Shown here one piece after another: positions 40,984 to 52,941 of a DNA stretch of 64,000 nucleotides. The stretch is from Serratia sarumanii (GTDB taxonomy: Bacteria; Pseudomonadota; Gammaproteobacteria; Enterobacterales; Enterobacteriaceae), in NCBI RefSeq assembly GCF_029962605.1, contig NZ_CP124750.1:434001-498000 (forward strand). Direction: 5' to 3'. The notes below the pieces were generated by a model. That model was not told the DNA's origin. It did not search any database and worked only from the letters and a program-made list of their open reading frames with translations. How positions within the stretch are numbered: the first letter of the stretch is position 1; each line of letters begins with the position of its first letter. The translations under genes were made by a program, and so were the position numbers.

Positions 40984-42552
40984 CTATTTGCTGACGCGAT
41001 CGTAGTAGACCATGTCGGCGTTCAGCCCCTGCTGGTAGCCTTTGACGTTGTCGCGCAGCACCACTTCGGTTTTGGCCTGATCGATAAACACGTACGGCGA
41101 ACTGCGCTGCAGTTCCTGCTGCATGGCGGTATACAGCGCGCGGCGCTTGGCCGGATCGGCTTCGGCCAGCGCCGCCAGAGTCTGCTGGTTCAACTGCGGG
41201 ATCTGCCAGCCGTTCAGCCCGGCCACCGTGCTGCTTTTGCCGTCGTTGTAGGCGAAGGCGCTGGCGTTGGAGTGGGCGTCGAAGTAATCCGGGATCCACA
41301 GGCGGATCGCCGCCTGATGCTGCCTGGCGCGCACGCGGGAGTAAACCTGGCTGCCCGCAGCCGGCAGCAGCTCGACCTTCACGCCAGCGGCGGCGAAGCT
41401 GCCCTGCAGAGCCTGCGCGATGGTGATGAACGGCGGTTTGTTCTCTACGTCCAGCGTAAAGGTGGCGTGGGTGATGCCTGCCTTGGCCAGGATGGCTTTC
41501 GCCTTGGCCGGATCGTAGCTGAACGGGTTGGTCTCCAGCGCGCCCGGCAGCCCGACCGGCAGGAAGCTCTGGTGCACGAAGTATTGGCCCTTCAGCAGAT
41601 CCTTCGTGATGCCCTGATAATCCACCAGATAGCGCGCCGCTTCCCAGAAGGCCGGGTTGTTCAGCAGCGGATTGGCGCCGTTGCCGGTGTTGAACACCAG
41701 GTAGTTTTGTTCGGCGGACGGGATCTCCAGCACCTTGACGCCCGGTTGGTTTTTCAGCGTGTCGGTCTGATCGGCGCCCAGTTCGCGGGCGATATCGGCG
41801 TCGCCCTGCTGGATCAGCAGGCGGCGGGTGGCCGGATCCGGCACGTTTTTAATGATGATGTTTTTCAGCTGCGGCTTGTCGCCCGGCGTGGTGGGGTTGG
41901 CGTCCAGCACGATCGCCTGATGCGGCTGATAGACGCGCATCTTGAACGGGCCGCTGCCGGCGGAGTGCATTTTCAGCCAGGCGTTGCCGAAGTCGCCGTC
42001 TTTGACGTTGGCCAGCGCCGCCTTGCTGTCGACGATCGAGGCGATCGGCGTCGAAAGAATATTCAGCGCCACCGCCGGGCTGACGTCCGCCGTCCAGCGC
42101 AGCTGCACCGTATGTTCGTCGATCTTCTTCAGCTGCGCGTCGATGTTGTCCGGCTGCCAGCCGAGCACGTTGAGGATGAACGCCGGCGACTTGTTCATCT
42201 TGACCGCGCGGCTGTAGGAAAAGATCACGTCGTCGGCGGTCAGCGGGTTGCCGGAGGCGAACGCCGCCTGCGGCCGCAGTTTCACCGTCAGCGTTTTGGC
42301 CGCCGCATCGCTCTGCCAGCTTTCCGCCAGCACCGGCGCTACCTTGGCCGGATCGTCGCGATCCGCCTGCACCAGCCGCTGATACAGGCTGGGCACCGTC
42401 TGGATGCTGGAGAGTTCGTTGGCTTCCGCCGGATCGAGGCTGACGATGTCATCCAGCGATTGCACCACCACCAGCGTATTCGGCGGCGTGGCGGCTAACG
42501 CGGCGGCGGGCAGGGCGGTGAGCAGGAACAGCGGCAAGAGTTTGGCTTTCAT
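40984..42552 (-). CDS. ABC transporter substrate-binding protein, family 5 (peptide type)
   Basis: A 522-residue periplasmic solute-binding protein of the DppA/OppA class. A clear signal peptide ends at ALA-ATPPNTL near residue 20. The SBP_bac_5 fold follows, with LVVVQSLDDIVSLDPAEAN at the start of the mature chain and LSTPIASIVDSKAAL in the middle. No permease or ATPase genes are adjacent, so it must work with a transporter encoded elsewhere. It is inserted between pyrBI and argI, which lie close together in E. coli. Ligand unknown. Confidence 0.9.
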   Translation of the reverse strand: MKAKLLPLFLLTALPAAALAATPPNTLVVVQSLDDIVSLDPAEANELSSIQTVPSLYQRLVQADRDDPAKVAPVLAESWQSDAAAKTLTVKLRPQAAFASGNPLTADDVIFSYSRAVKMNKSPAFILNVLGWQPDNIDAQLKKIDEHTVQLRWTADVSPAVALNILSTPIASIVDSKAALANVKDGDFGNAWLKMHSAGSGPFKMRVYQPHQAIVLDANPTTPGDKPQLKNIIIKNVPDPATRRLLIQQGDADIARELGADQTDTLKNQPGVKVLEIPSAEQNYLVFNTGNGANPLLNNPAFWEAARYLVDYQGITKDLLKGQYFVHQSFLPVGLPGALETNPFSYDPAKAKAILAKAGITHATFTLDVENKPPFITIAQALQGSFAAAGVKVELLPAAGSQVYSRVRARQHQAAIRLWIPDYFDAHSNASAFAYNDGKSSTVAGLNGWQIPQLNQQTLAALAEADPAKRRALYTAMQQELQRSSPYVFIDQAKTEVVLRDNVKGYQQGLNADMVYYDRVSK

Positions 42553-42708
42553 CGGTGTGTATCCCCTGAAGGCGCCGCAGGGCGACGCTGAGAACGGTTT
42601 GTTATCGTTGGTTTTTACGGCGCGGGCGCCGTCGGCCTGTCACGGTAGAGCCTTTGCCGGCGGTGAGCAAAGGTCAATCCGCTATTTGATATTCCTGGAA
42701 TATATTAG

Positions 42709-42735
42709 CCGCCCTGGCCGGGGGCGCCAGGGCGG
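42709..42735 (-). terminator. Hairpin after argI
   Basis: CCGCCCTGGC and GCCAGGGCGG form a perfect 10-bp stem with a 7-base loop, 13 bp beyond the argI stop. The following minus-strand bases (TAATATATT) are AT-rich but lack a clean T-run, so it is a probable, imperfect terminator. Confidence 0.6.
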
Positions 42736-42747
42736 AGGGGAGGGCGG

Positions 42748-43767
42748 TCAGAGGGTTTCGCTCAGGGTGGCGACCAGCACCGCCTTGATGGTGTGCAGCC
42801 GGTTTTCCGCCTGATCGAACACCACGCTGTGCGCCGACTCGAACACTTCGTCGGTCACTTCCATGCCGCCGTGCAGATCGTACTGCTGCGCCATCTGCTT
42901 GCCGAGCGTGGTTTGATCGTCGTGGAACGCCGGCAGGCAGTGCAGAAACTTCACGTTCGGGTTGCCGGTCAGCTTCAGCATCGCCATGTTGACCTGATAC
43001 GGCCGCAGCAGCGCGATACGCTCCTGCCAGGTCTCTTTCGGTTCACCCATCGACACCCACACGTCGGTGTAGAGGAAGTCGGCGTCTTGCACCCCTTCGG
43101 CGATGTCTTCGGTCAGGGTGAGTTTCGCGCCGGTTTGCTGCGCCAGCGCCTGGCATTCGGCCACCAGCTCCGGCTGTGGCCAGCAGGCCTTCGGCGCCAC
43201 CAGCCGCAGATCCATGCCCGCCAGCGCGGCGGCTTCCAGCAGCGTGTTGCCCATGTTGTTGCGCGCGTCGCCGACGTACGCCAGCTTCACTTCACTCAGC
43301 GCCTTGCCCGGCAGGTGTTCCTGCACGGTGAGCAGGTCCGCCAGCAATTGGGTAGGGTGAAACTCGTCGGTTAGGCCGTTCCACACTGGCACGCCGGCGT
43401 GCTGCGCCAGGGTTTCCACCAGCGCCTGGCCGTAGCCGCGATACTGAATACCGTCGTACAGGCGGCCCAGCACCCGGGCGGTGTCTTTCATCGACTCCTT
43501 ATGGCCGATCTGGCTGCCGCTCGGGCCGAGGTAAGTGACCTGCGCGCCCTGATCGAATGCGGCAACTTCGAAAGAGCATCGCGTGCGGGTCGAGTCTTTT
43601 TCGAAGATGAGCGCAATGTTTTTGCCCTGCAGCCGGCGCTGTTCCTGCCCCTGCTTCTTGGCCTGCTTCAGATCGGCCGCCAGTTTCAGCAGCGCCTGCA
43701 GCTCGGCGGGGGTGAAATCCATTAACCTCAGAAAGTGACGTTGGTAGAACGCATTGCCGGTGCTCAT
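42748..43767 (-). CDS. argI: ArgI, ornithine carbamoyltransferase
   Basis: This enzyme joins carbamoyl phosphate and ornithine to citrulline in arginine synthesis. It has 339 residues. The carbamoyl-phosphate motif STRTRCSFE is near residue 58, followed by [21 protein letters not shown] and the ornithine/catalytic HCLPAFHD. The start [13 protein letters not shown] is chosen by family alignment; an in-frame extension runs into the operator. Two ARG boxes upstream indicate ArgR repression. Confidence 0.97.
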   Translation of the reverse strand: MSTGNAFYQRHFLRLMDFTPAELQALLKLAADLKQAKKQGQEQRRLQGKNIALIFEKDSTRTRCSFEVAAFDQGAQVTYLGPSGSQIGHKESMKDTARVLGRLYDGIQYRGYGQALVETLAQHAGVPVWNGLTDEFHPTQLLADLLTVQEHLPGKALSEVKLAYVGDARNNMGNTLLEAAALAGMDLRLVAPKACWPQPELVAECQALAQQTGAKLTLTEDIAEGVQDADFLYTDVWVSMGEPKETWQERIALLRPYQVNMAMLKLTGNPNVKFLHCLPAFHDDQTTLGKQMAQQYDLHGGMEVTDEVFESAHSVVFDQAENRLHTIKAVLVATLSETL

Positions 43768-43789
43768 AGTCCGATTCCCTGATTGCTTA

Positions 43790-43828
43790 ATTGAATTAAA
43801 ATTCACTTTATATGTATGAATATTCAAA
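43790..43828 (-). promoter_or_regulatory. Pair of ARG boxes (ArgR operator) of argI
   Basis: Two 18-bp boxes are separated by exactly 3 bp, the ArgR hexamer spacing. Box 1 at 43790-43807 contains a perfect TGAAT-taaa-ATTCA. Box 2 at 43811-43828 contains TGTAT-gaat-ATTCA, one mismatch. They lie 22-60 bp upstream of the argI start codon, over the promoter. Confidence 0.92.
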
Positions 43829-43929
43829 TTCAACCCCGGCGAGGAAATCTTTCACGTTTATCGTGGAAGCAACGTCGGCGGTGTGTGAAAATAGAAGGAA
43901 TGAAGGCCATTTGACTTGAGGATATAGGC

Positions 43930-44355
43930 ATGGCAAACCGCGAATTGCTGGAAGAACAACGTGAAGAGACCCGCCTGATCATCGAAGAACTGCTGGAAGA
44001 CGGCAGCGATCCGGACGCGCTCTACACCATCGAGCACCATCTGTCCGCCGAGAAATTTGAGGTTCTGGAGCAGGCCGCCGTTGAGGCCTTCAAGCTGGGC
44101 TACGAAGTGACCGACGCCGAAGAGCTGGAAGTGGAAGACGGTTCGATGGTGATGTGCTGCGACGTGATCAGCGAAGTCGGCCTGAACGCCGAGCTGATCG
44201 ACGCCCAGGTCGAGCAGCTGGTGGCGCTGGCGGAACGCTGCGGCGTCAACTACGACGGCTGGGGCACCTACTTCGAAGATCCGAACGGTGAAGACGGTGA
44301 GGATGACGAAGACGGCGACTACATCGACGAAGACGACGACGGCAAACGCCACTGA
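43930..44355 (+). CDS. rraB: RraB, regulator of RNase E activity
   Basis: RraB binds RNase E and inhibits its endonuclease action on selected mRNAs. It has 141 residues, very acidic, with an Asp/Glu-rich tail after residue 118. The N-terminus [20 protein letters not shown] and the central [10 protein letters not shown] segment match E. coli RraB (YjgD). The gene is divergent from argI, as in E. coli. Confidence 0.95.
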   Translation: MANRELLEEQREETRLIIEELLEDGSDPDALYTIEHHLSAEKFEVLEQAAVEAFKLGYEVTDAEELEVEDGSMVMCCDVISEVGLNAELIDAQVEQLVALAERCGVNYDGWGTYFEDPNGEDGEDDEDGDYIDEDDDGKRH

Positions 44356-44407
44356 TTAACCCCGCTTATTCACTTGGGCCGGTTCTCGCCGGCCCCTGAT
44401 AAACGCC

Positions 44408-45172
44408 ATGACATACCAATCCCTGTTAGCCCCGATTTTAAGCTTCCTGCACTGTGAAACCCCCGACGCCTGGATCGACGCCGCGCGCCGTCCGGAAAAC
44501 CTGCAGCTGTTGCTGACCGACCACCTGGTGTGCGAGCTGAAAGCCGCGCAGACCGGCATGTGGCTGATCCGCCGTTACGTGGCGGACAAAGAGAGCGGTG
44601 ACGCGCTGTTGGCGCTGCTGCGCCCTTACGAGGCGTTTCTGCACGAAGCGCAGGGCGCGCCGGACACGCTGTTTCGTCAGGGCCAGTTCACCCGCAAGAT
44701 CCTGCCGAAAAACGGCTCGGCCTACGGCCAGGATCTGGCGGATCGCATGGTGCTGTTGATCAAGGAAGAGTTGCATCACTTCTCGCAGGTGCTGGAGATC
44801 ATGCAGGCGCGTGGGATCCCGTATCGCAAGATCACCGCCAGCCGCTACGCCAAGGGCATGATCCGCGAGATCCGCACCCACGATCCGGCGACGCTGATCG
44901 ACAAACTGATCTGCGGCGCCTACATCGAAGCGCGATCCTGCGAACGCTTCGCCAAACTGGCGCCGCACCTGGACGACGAGCTGAACCGCTTTTACGTCTC
45001 GCTGCTGCGATCCGAAGCGCGCCACTATCAGGACTACCTGACGCTGGCCGAGCAGATCGCCGGCGGTGACATCAGCGAACGGGTGGCGCATTTCGGCCGC
45101 CTCGAGGCTGAGCTGATCCTGTCGCCGGACAGCGAACTGCGCTTTCACAGCGGCGTGCCCGCCGCCGCCTGA
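44408..45172 (+). CDS. miaE: MiaE, tRNA 2-methylthio-N6-isopentenyladenosine-37 hydroxylase
   Basis: MiaE hydroxylates ms2i6A at position 37 of tRNAs reading UNN codons. It is a non-haem diiron enzyme of 254 residues in a ferritin-like four-helix fold. The iron ligands are visible in KEELHHF, IEARSCERF and RSEARHYQDY. E. coli K-12 lacks miaE while Salmonella has it, between rraB and the next genes, as here. It begins 52 bp after rraB and may share its transcript. Confidence 0.94.
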   Translation: MTYQSLLAPILSFLHCETPDAWIDAARRPENLQLLLTDHLVCELKAAQTGMWLIRRYVADKESGDALLALLRPYEAFLHEAQGAPDTLFRQGQFTRKILPKNGSAYGQDLADRMVLLIKEELHHFSQVLEIMQARGIPYRKITASRYAKGMIREIRTHDPATLIDKLICGAYIEARSCERFAKLAPHLDDELNRFYVSLLRSEARHYQDYLTLAEQIAGGDISERVAHFGRLEAELILSPDSELRFHSGVPAAA

Positions 45173-45187
45173 CGTTGAGGCGCGCCC

Positions 45188-46795
45188 TTACTGCGGCGCG
45201 CCCAGCAACAGATCCACCGCCTTTTCCGCCAGCATGATGGTCGGTGCATTGGTGTTGCCGCTGGTGAGCTGCGGCATCACCGAGCAGTCGATCACCCGCA
45301 GCTGCTCAAATCCGTGCACCCGCAGCTGCGGATCGGTCACCGCGTCCTGGGGCGACGGCCCCATGCGGCAGCTGCCCACCGGGTGATACACCGTCTTGCA
45401 GAAGTTGCGTACGAACTCTTCCAGCTGCGCTTCGTCGCGCGTCCACTCCGGCTGCGGCATCAGCAGATTTTTGATCAGCGGCTTCAGCGCCGCGGTTTGC
45501 AGGAAATCCAGGCCGAACTTCACCGCGCGCACGCTGCCGGCCAGATCGTCCGGGTGGCCGAGGTAGTTGGCGTGCAGCTTGACCGGATCGCGCGGGTTGC
45601 TGCTGCGCAGCAGCACTTCGCCGCGCGCCTTCGGCTGCAGGTAGCCGACCTTGAGCGTGAAGCCGTGAATGTTCGGCAGCGGCTCGCCGGGCACGTCGTC
45701 CCAGCTGTCCAGCAGCGGCAGGAAGTGGATCTGCACGTCCGGCCGGCCGTCGCCCTGGCTGTCGGTGAAGGCGGCGCCTTCCAGCACGTTGGATGAGAGC
45801 ACGCCGCTGCGAAACGCCAGCCACTGCGCGCCGTGGCTCAGCGCCTGCAGGCCGCGATCGGCGCCGAACAGGCTGATCGGCTCGCGGGTGCTGACGTTGA
45901 TCGACATGTGCAGGTGGTCGTGGAAGTTTTTGCCCACCGGCAGATCCGCCCGCACCTCAATGCCCAGCTGTTGCAGGTGGTCGCGCGGGCCGATGCCGGA
46001 CAGCATCAGCAGCTTCGGCGAACCGACCGCGCCGGCGCTGACGATCACCTCTTTGGTGGCGCGCGCGGTGACTTCCGCGCCGCCGTTCTGGCTGTAGACC
46101 ACGCCGGTGGCGACGTTGCCCTCGAAGGTCAGCCGGTGCGCCAGGGCGTTCAGTTTCACCACCAGCCGCCGTTCGTCGCGCACCGCCTTCAGGTAGGTGC
46201 GGGCAGTGCTGGCGCGTTCGCCGTTGTGGGTGGTGGTTTGGTAGAAACCGACCCCGTGCTGGCTGTCGCCGTTGAAGTCGTTGCGGTAGGGCAGGTTCAG
46301 CTCCTGGCCGGCGCGGATAAACGCCATGCTGAGCGGGTGGCGGTAGCGGTTTTCGCTGACCGGCAGCAGCCCGTCGGCGCCGTGGTAGTCGTCCGACAGG
46401 CTTTCATTGGCCTCGGCGCGTTTGAAGTAGGGCAGCACCTCGCGGTAGCTCCAGCCGGTGCAGCCGTAGCGTTCGGCCCAGTCGTCGTAGTCCTGCGGCT
46501 GGCCGCGCAGGTAGATCATGCCGTTGACCGAGCTGCTGCCGCCCAGCACCTTGCCCTGTGCGATCTGCATGCGGCGGTTGTTGGCGTGCGGTTCCGGCTC
46601 TGTCTCGTAGGGCCAGCTCTTTTTGGCGATGATCTTGGCCACCCCGGCCGGCATCTTGATGAACAGGTTATTGTCGTCGCCGCCGGCTTCCAGCAGCAGC
46701 ACCCGCGCCGGGGTGCGGCGGATCAGCTGCGCCGCCAGCACGCAGCCGGCGGAACCGGCGCCGACGATGATGTAATCAAAGGTATTTTCCGACAT
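45188..46795 (-). CDS. GMC-family FAD-dependent oxidoreductase (choline dehydrogenase type)
   Basis: A 535-residue GMC flavoprotein, related to BetA and alcohol dehydrogenases of this class. The FAD-binding IIVGAGSAGCVLA is at the N-terminus, GGSSSVNGMIYLRG is near residue 85, and the catalytic His/Asn pair lies in YHPVGSCRMG and SGNTNAPTIM near the C-terminus. No betB, betI or betT is adjacent, so the substrate is probably not choline in a glycine-betaine pathway. The start MSENTFDY is chosen by alignment; an in-frame extension is not conserved. Confidence 0.88.
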   Translation of the reverse strand: MSENTFDYIIVGAGSAGCVLAAQLIRRTPARVLLLEAGGDDNNLFIKMPAGVAKIIAKKSWPYETEPEPHANNRRMQIAQGKVLGGSSSVNGMIYLRGQPQDYDDWAERYGCTGWSYREVLPYFKRAEANESLSDDYHGADGLLPVSENRYRHPLSMAFIRAGQELNLPYRNDFNGDSQHGVGFYQTTTHNGERASTARTYLKAVRDERRLVVKLNALAHRLTFEGNVATGVVYSQNGGAEVTARATKEVIVSAGAVGSPKLLMLSGIGPRDHLQQLGIEVRADLPVGKNFHDHLHMSINVSTREPISLFGADRGLQALSHGAQWLAFRSGVLSSNVLEGAAFTDSQGDGRPDVQIHFLPLLDSWDDVPGEPLPNIHGFTLKVGYLQPKARGEVLLRSSNPRDPVKLHANYLGHPDDLAGSVRAVKFGLDFLQTAALKPLIKNLLMPQPEWTRDEAQLEEFVRNFCKTVYHPVGSCRMGPSPQDAVTDPQLRVHGFEQLRVIDCSVMPQLTSGNTNAPTIMLAEKAVDLLLGAPQ

Positions 46796-46976
46796 GACAG
46801 CTCTCCGTGCGCGATTGGGATACTGGCAGAGTAACGCGGGGGAAAAAGCGGTCAATTTGCGATCGTTAATTTATTAACGAACTTCACATTAAATTTACAT
46901 CGTGGTTTTTAACGTCAGTTTATCTGCTTGAAAAACGGCGTTATAGCGAATTTTACTGATTGATTGCGATATTAAT

Positions 46977-47000
46977 AAAATGGCGCAGCAAGCTGCGCCA
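46977..47000 (-). terminator. Intrinsic terminator after yjgM
   Basis: On the minus strand TGGCGCAGC-tt-GCTGCGCCA is followed by TTTTATTAAT, a good Rho-independent terminator 20 bp beyond the acetyltransferase stop. The remaining spacer up to the GMC oxidoreductase start is AT-rich with no gene visible. Confidence 0.88.
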
Positions 47001-47020
47001 TGATAGAGAGGCGGGGGCGA

Positions 47021-47524
47021 TTACAGCGTTTTCAGCATGGTGACTTCGCAATCGACGTGGCCGGTAGCGCCCATCGCGTGGTCGATGTGTTCGAAGCCCA
47101 GGTGTTCGTACAGCGCAACGGCCTGCGTCAGGCTGGCGGTGGTCTCGAGGTAACAACAGCGGAAGCCGTGCTGGCGGGCGAAATCCAGCGCCTGCAGCGC
47201 CAGGCGTTTCGCCAATCCCTTGCCGCGCAACACCGGCAGGAAATACATCTTCTGCAATTCGCAAATATCGTCTGCGCCGCCCTGCAGCGGCGCGATGCCG
47301 CCGCCGCCGGCGACCTGGCCGTCCACCTCGATCACCCAGTAAGCGCTGCGCGGCAGGCTGTAGAGCTGATACAGGGCGTCCAGATTGGGATCGGAGACGG
47401 TATAGCCTTTATCCGCCGTCAGGCCGTGCTCGGCGGAGACTTCGCGAATGACGTGAGCAATGGCGGTATTGTCTTCCGCCGTGATGGAGCGCACCAGCAG
47501 GCGCGCCGGGGTTGCTGTTGTCAT
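47021..47524 (-). CDS. yjgM: YjgM, GNAT-family acetyltransferase
   Basis: A 167-residue GNAT protein equal in length and close in sequence to E. coli YjgM. The acetyl-CoA-binding loop is [15 protein letters not shown] near residues 98-112, after YFLPV, and the C-terminal block [24 protein letters not shown] is typical of this subfamily. I chose the ATG before [11 protein letters not shown] since GGCGAG lies upstream and the length then matches. The substrate is uncertain. Confidence 0.9.
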   Translation of the reverse strand: MTTATPARLLVRSITAEDNTAIAHVIREVSAEHGLTADKGYTVSDPNLDALYQLYSLPRSAYWVIEVDGQVAGGGGIAPLQGGADDICELQKMYFLPVLRGKGLAKRLALQALDFARQHGFRCCYLETTASLTQAVALYEHLGFEHIDHAMGATGHVDCEVTMLKTL

Positions 47525-47665
47525 GTTTACACTCGCCATTGAAAGAGACCACGTTCGTTTTTCGTTTTTATCGCAGCACGAAACGCGCCGGGGGTTATTT
47601 CCCGGCGGCGTCCCTGCAGCAGTAATATCTTGTAATAACATCTAACCCGGCCCGGATGCAACGGC

Positions 47666-47700
47666 GATAAAAAAACAGCGGGGAAGACCCCGCTGTTTTT
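47666..47700. terminator. Bidirectional intrinsic terminator after valS
   Basis: AACAGCGGGG-aaga-CCCCGCTGTT is flanked by an A-run on the left and a T-run on the right, so it can terminate in both directions. It mainly serves valS on the minus strand, 25 bp beyond the stop. Confidence 0.92.
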
Positions 47701-47724
47701 CAGGCGTTGGCGTGAGCCGGTGGA

Positions 47725-50601
47725 TTACAGCGCGGCGATGGTCGCCTGCTGTTCCTGCAGCTTCACTTTGCCTTCTTTGCAGGCCGCCAGACGATCGCGC
47801 TCTTTGGCGACCACCGCTTCCGGCGCGCGCGCCACGAAGCCTTCGTTCGCCAGCTTGCCTTCGATCGAAGCGATTTCCGCATCCAGTTTGCCCATCTCTT
47901 TCGCCAGACGCGCGATCTCGGCGTCTTTGTCGATGAAACCGGCCATCGGGATCAGCAGCTCGGCGCCGTCCACCAGCTTGGTGACGGAGACCGGGCCTTT
48001 CTCACCGGCCGGCAGCAGCGCGATGGATCCCAGGCGCGCCAGACGGGCGATAAAGCTTTGGTTCTCCTGCACGCGGCGCTGGGCGTCGGCGCTGCAGTTG
48101 CGCAGCAGCACGTCGAGCGCTTTGCTTGGCGCGATGTTCATCTCGGCGCGGATGTTGCGCACGGCGATGATGGTTTGCTTGATCCACTCCAGATCGTTCA
48201 GCGCCTGCTCGTCTTCCAGCGCGGCGTCGTAGGCCGGGAACGGCTGCAGCATGATGGTGTCTGCGGTCGTGCCGGTCAGCGGCTTCACGCGCTGCCAGAT
48301 GGTTTCGGTGATGAACGGAATGATCGGGTGCGCCAGGCGCAGCAGCGCTTCCAGCACGGTGATCAGCGTGTGGCGGGTGCCGCGCTGTTCCGCTTCGCTG
48401 CCGTTGCTCACCACCGGCTTGGTCAGCTCCAGATACCAGTCGCAGAACTGGTTCCAGGTGAATTCGTACAGGATGTTGGCCGCCAGATCGAAGCGGTAGG
48501 TATCCAGCGCTTCGCGGTAGGCTTTCACCGTGCGGTTGAATTCGGCCAGGATCCAGCGATCCGCCAGCGACAGCACTTTCTCGCCGCCGTTGAAGCCGCA
48601 GTCGTGCGCTTCGGTGTTCATCAGCACGAAGCGGCTGGCGTTCCACAGCTTGTTACAGAAGTTGCGGTAGCCTTCCAGGCGCTTCATGTCCCAGTTGATG
48701 TCGCGGCCGGTCGAGGCCAGCGCCGCCAGGGTGAAGCGCAGGGCGTCGGTGCCGTGCGGCTCGATGCCGTTCGGGAACTGCTTCTCGGTGCGCTTGCGGA
48801 TTTTCTCCGCCAGCTGCGGCTGCATCATGTTGCCGGTGCGTTTTTCCAGCAGATCTTCCAGCGAGATGCCGTCGACCATGTCCAGCGGATCGATCACGTT
48901 GCCTTTTGACTTGGACATCTTCTGGCCTTCGTCGTCGCGGATAAGACCGGTCATGTAGACGGTCTTGAACGGCACCTGCGGCTTGCCGTTTTCATCCTTG
49001 ATGAAGTGCATGGTCAGCATGATCATGCGCGCGATCCAGAAGAAGATGATGTCGAAGCCGCTGACCATCACGCTGGTCGGGTGGAAGGTTTTCAGCGCCT
49101 CGGTCTGCTCCGGCCAGCCCAGGGTAGAGAAGGTCCACAGGCCGGACGAGAACCAGGTGTCCAGCACGTCTTCGTCCTGGGTCAGCACCACATCGGCGCC
49201 CAGGTTGTTCTCGCTGCGCACTTCTTCTTCGCTGCGGCCCACGTAGACTTTGCCGTTCACGTCATACCAGGCCGGGATGCGGTGGCCCCACCACAGCTGG
49301 CGCGAGATGCACCAGTCCTGAATGTCGCGCATCCAGCTGAAGTACATGTTTTCGTACTGCTTCGGCACGAACTGGATTTCGCCCTGTTCGACCGCTTCCA
49401 CCGCCACTTTGGCCAGCGGCGCGGTGCGCACGTACCATTGGTCGGTCAGCATCGGCTCGATCACCACGCCGCCGCGGTCGCCGTAAGGCACCGTCAGGTC
49501 GTGCGGTTTGATCTCGTCCAGCAGGCCTAACTGATCGAAGGCGGCAACCACCGCTTTACGCGCCGCGAAGCGCTCCAGGCCGCGGAACTCGGCCGGGATT
49601 TCGTTGCAGTAGTCGGTGCAGACTTCGCCCAGGGTGTTGAACACTTCCGCTTCCTGACGGATGTCGCCGTCGAAGGTCAGAATGTTGATCATCGGCAGGC
49701 CGTGGCGTTTGCCGACTTCGTAGTCGTTGAAATCGTGCGCCGGGGTAATCTTCACGCAGCCGGTGCCTTTTTCCATATCGGCGTGTTCGTCGCCGACGAT
49801 GCGGATGCGGCGGCCGACCAGCGGCAGAATGATCTCTTTGCCGATCAGGTCTTTATAGCGCGGATCTTCCGGGTTGACCGCCACGCCGGTATCGCCCAGC
49901 ACGGTTTCCGGACGGGTGGTGGCGACCACCAGGTAGTCTTTGCCCTCGGCGGTTTTCGCGCCGTCGGCCAGCGGGTAGCGCAGGTGCCACATGGAACCTT
50001 TGGATTCGCGGTTTTCCACTTCCAGATCGGAGATGGCGGTGCGCAGCTTCGGATCCCAGTTCACCAGGCGCTTGCCGCGGTAGATCAGATCTTCTTTGTG
50101 CAGACGGACAAACACTTCGCGCACCGCGTTCGACAGGCCTTCGTCCATGGTGAAGCGCTCGCGCTCCCAGTCCACGGAGTTGCCCAGACGGCGCATCTGG
50201 CGGGTGATGGTGCCGCCGGACTCTGCCTTCCACTGCCAGATCTTGTCGATAAACGCGTCACGGCCGTAGTCGTGGCGGGTTTTGCCTTCTTCCGCGGCGA
50301 TCTTGCGCTCCACCACCATCTGGGTGGCGATGCCGGCGTGGTCGGTGCCCGCCTGCCACAGGGTATTTTTACCCTGCATGCGCTGATAGCGAATCATGGT
50401 ATCCATGATGGTCTGCTGGAACGCGTGGCCCATGTGCAGGCTGCCGGTGACGTTCGGCGGCGGGATCATGATGCAGAAGCTATCCTGGCTGGTGTCGCCG
50501 TTCGGCTTGAAGTAACCCTGATTCTCCCAGTGATCGTACAGCTTCTGTTCGATCTGCTTTGGGTCGTATGCGGTGTCGAGCTGACTGTTTGTCTTTTCCA
50601 T
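47725..50601 (-). CDS. valS: ValS, valyl-tRNA synthetase
   Basis: A class I aminoacyl-tRNA synthetase charging tRNA-Val. It has 958 residues (951 in E. coli). The HIGH-type motif is [13 protein letters not shown] near residues 48-60 and the KMSKS motif is QKMSKSKGN near residue 557. The editing domain lies between (for example [12 protein letters not shown]), and a C-terminal coiled-coil arm covers the last 65 residues ([20 protein letters not shown]). It lies 12 bp after holC and is co-transcribed with it, as in E. coli. Confidence 0.98.
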   Translation of the reverse strand: MEKTNSQLDTAYDPKQIEQKLYDHWENQGYFKPNGDTSQDSFCIMIPPPNVTGSLHMGHAFQQTIMDTMIRYQRMQGKNTLWQAGTDHAGIATQMVVERKIAAEEGKTRHDYGRDAFIDKIWQWKAESGGTITRQMRRLGNSVDWERERFTMDEGLSNAVREVFVRLHKEDLIYRGKRLVNWDPKLRTAISDLEVENRESKGSMWHLRYPLADGAKTAEGKDYLVVATTRPETVLGDTGVAVNPEDPRYKDLIGKEIILPLVGRRIRIVGDEHADMEKGTGCVKITPAHDFNDYEVGKRHGLPMINILTFDGDIRQEAEVFNTLGEVCTDYCNEIPAEFRGLERFAARKAVVAAFDQLGLLDEIKPHDLTVPYGDRGGVVIEPMLTDQWYVRTAPLAKVAVEAVEQGEIQFVPKQYENMYFSWMRDIQDWCISRQLWWGHRIPAWYDVNGKVYVGRSEEEVRSENNLGADVVLTQDEDVLDTWFSSGLWTFSTLGWPEQTEALKTFHPTSVMVSGFDIIFFWIARMIMLTMHFIKDENGKPQVPFKTVYMTGLIRDDEGQKMSKSKGNVIDPLDMVDGISLEDLLEKRTGNMMQPQLAEKIRKRTEKQFPNGIEPHGTDALRFTLAALASTGRDINWDMKRLEGYRNFCNKLWNASRFVLMNTEAHDCGFNGGEKVLSLADRWILAEFNRTVKAYREALDTYRFDLAANILYEFTWNQFCDWYLELTKPVVSNGSEAEQRGTRHTLITVLEALLRLAHPIIPFITETIWQRVKPLTGTTADTIMLQPFPAYDAALEDEQALNDLEWIKQTIIAVRNIRAEMNIAPSKALDVLLRNCSADAQRRVQENQSFIARLARLGSIALLPAGEKGPVSVTKLVDGAELLIPMAGFIDKDAEIARLAKEMGKLDAEIASIEGKLANEGFVARAPEAVVAKERDRLAACKEGKVKLQEQQATIAAL

Positions 50602-50613
50602 TCTTTATCGTAT

Positions 50614-51063
50614 TCAGTGAGTTGGCGGCGTAGCCGTGGTCAAATGGAAGCCGACGCTGCGATAGGCCTTGTAACGGTCGCGCGCCAACTGTTTCAGAGT
50701 GTCTTCGTAAGGAACGAAGTCTACCACTTCATGGAAAGCGGTAGCAAAATCGGCAAACTGCGGCAGCAGGGCGATCAGCAGATCGCGCGGGGCATTGCCG
50801 CGCTTGCCGGGCCAGCACAGCTCCACCGGCGCGCCATAGTGCGGCCCTTCGCCGGCCAGGTTGTGCGGCACGAATTCATGCGGCTCGCGCTGCCATAGCG
50901 CTTCGTCCAGCCGCTGGGCCTGCTCCTGGCTCTCGCAGGCGATCAGCACCCGTTTGCCGGAACGGAAGCCGTTGGCGGCAACGGCGCAGGCCACGGCCTC
51001 ATGGGCGCTGAGCGCACCAGACGGTTCCGCGTTGTCGAGCAAATAAAACGTCGCCTGTTTCAT
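50614..51063 (-). CDS. holC: HolC, DNA polymerase III chi subunit
   Basis: HolC links the clamp-loader complex (through psi, HolD) with single-stranded DNA-binding protein. It has 149 residues; E. coli chi has 147. The start MKQATFYLLDN is the conserved one, and the protein contains VACAVAANGFRSGKRVLIACES and FVPYEDTLKQLARDRYKAYRSVGF. An in-frame extension is not conserved. It lies between pepA and valS, as in E. coli. Confidence 0.96.
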   Translation of the reverse strand: MKQATFYLLDNAEPSGALSAHEAVACAVAANGFRSGKRVLIACESQEQAQRLDEALWQREPHEFVPHNLAGEGPHYGAPVELCWPGKRGNAPRDLLIALLPQFADFATAFHEVVDFVPYEDTLKQLARDRYKAYRSVGFHLTTATPPTH

Positions 51064-51084
51064 TAAGGATCCACCGCTGCCGAT

Positions 51085-51117
51085 AAAAAAATGTAGGGGC
51101 ACAGCATGCTGTGCCCC
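51085..51117 (-). terminator. Terminator after pepA
   Basis: GGGGCACAGCATGCTGTGCCCC is a perfect 22-bp palindrome downstream of pepA. On the minus strand TACA and then seven T residues follow. The slightly displaced T-run still supports an intrinsic terminator separating pepA from holC. Confidence 0.78.
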
Positions 51118-51147
51118 TTGGGATTATACCTGAATTACCGCTCAGAT

Positions 51148-52941
<1,794 letters not shown>

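Noticed and set aside
45188..46795. betA of a glycine-betaine pathway
   Set aside because: The GMC fold and active-site residues fit, but betB, betI and betT are missing nearby, so only the family is assigned.
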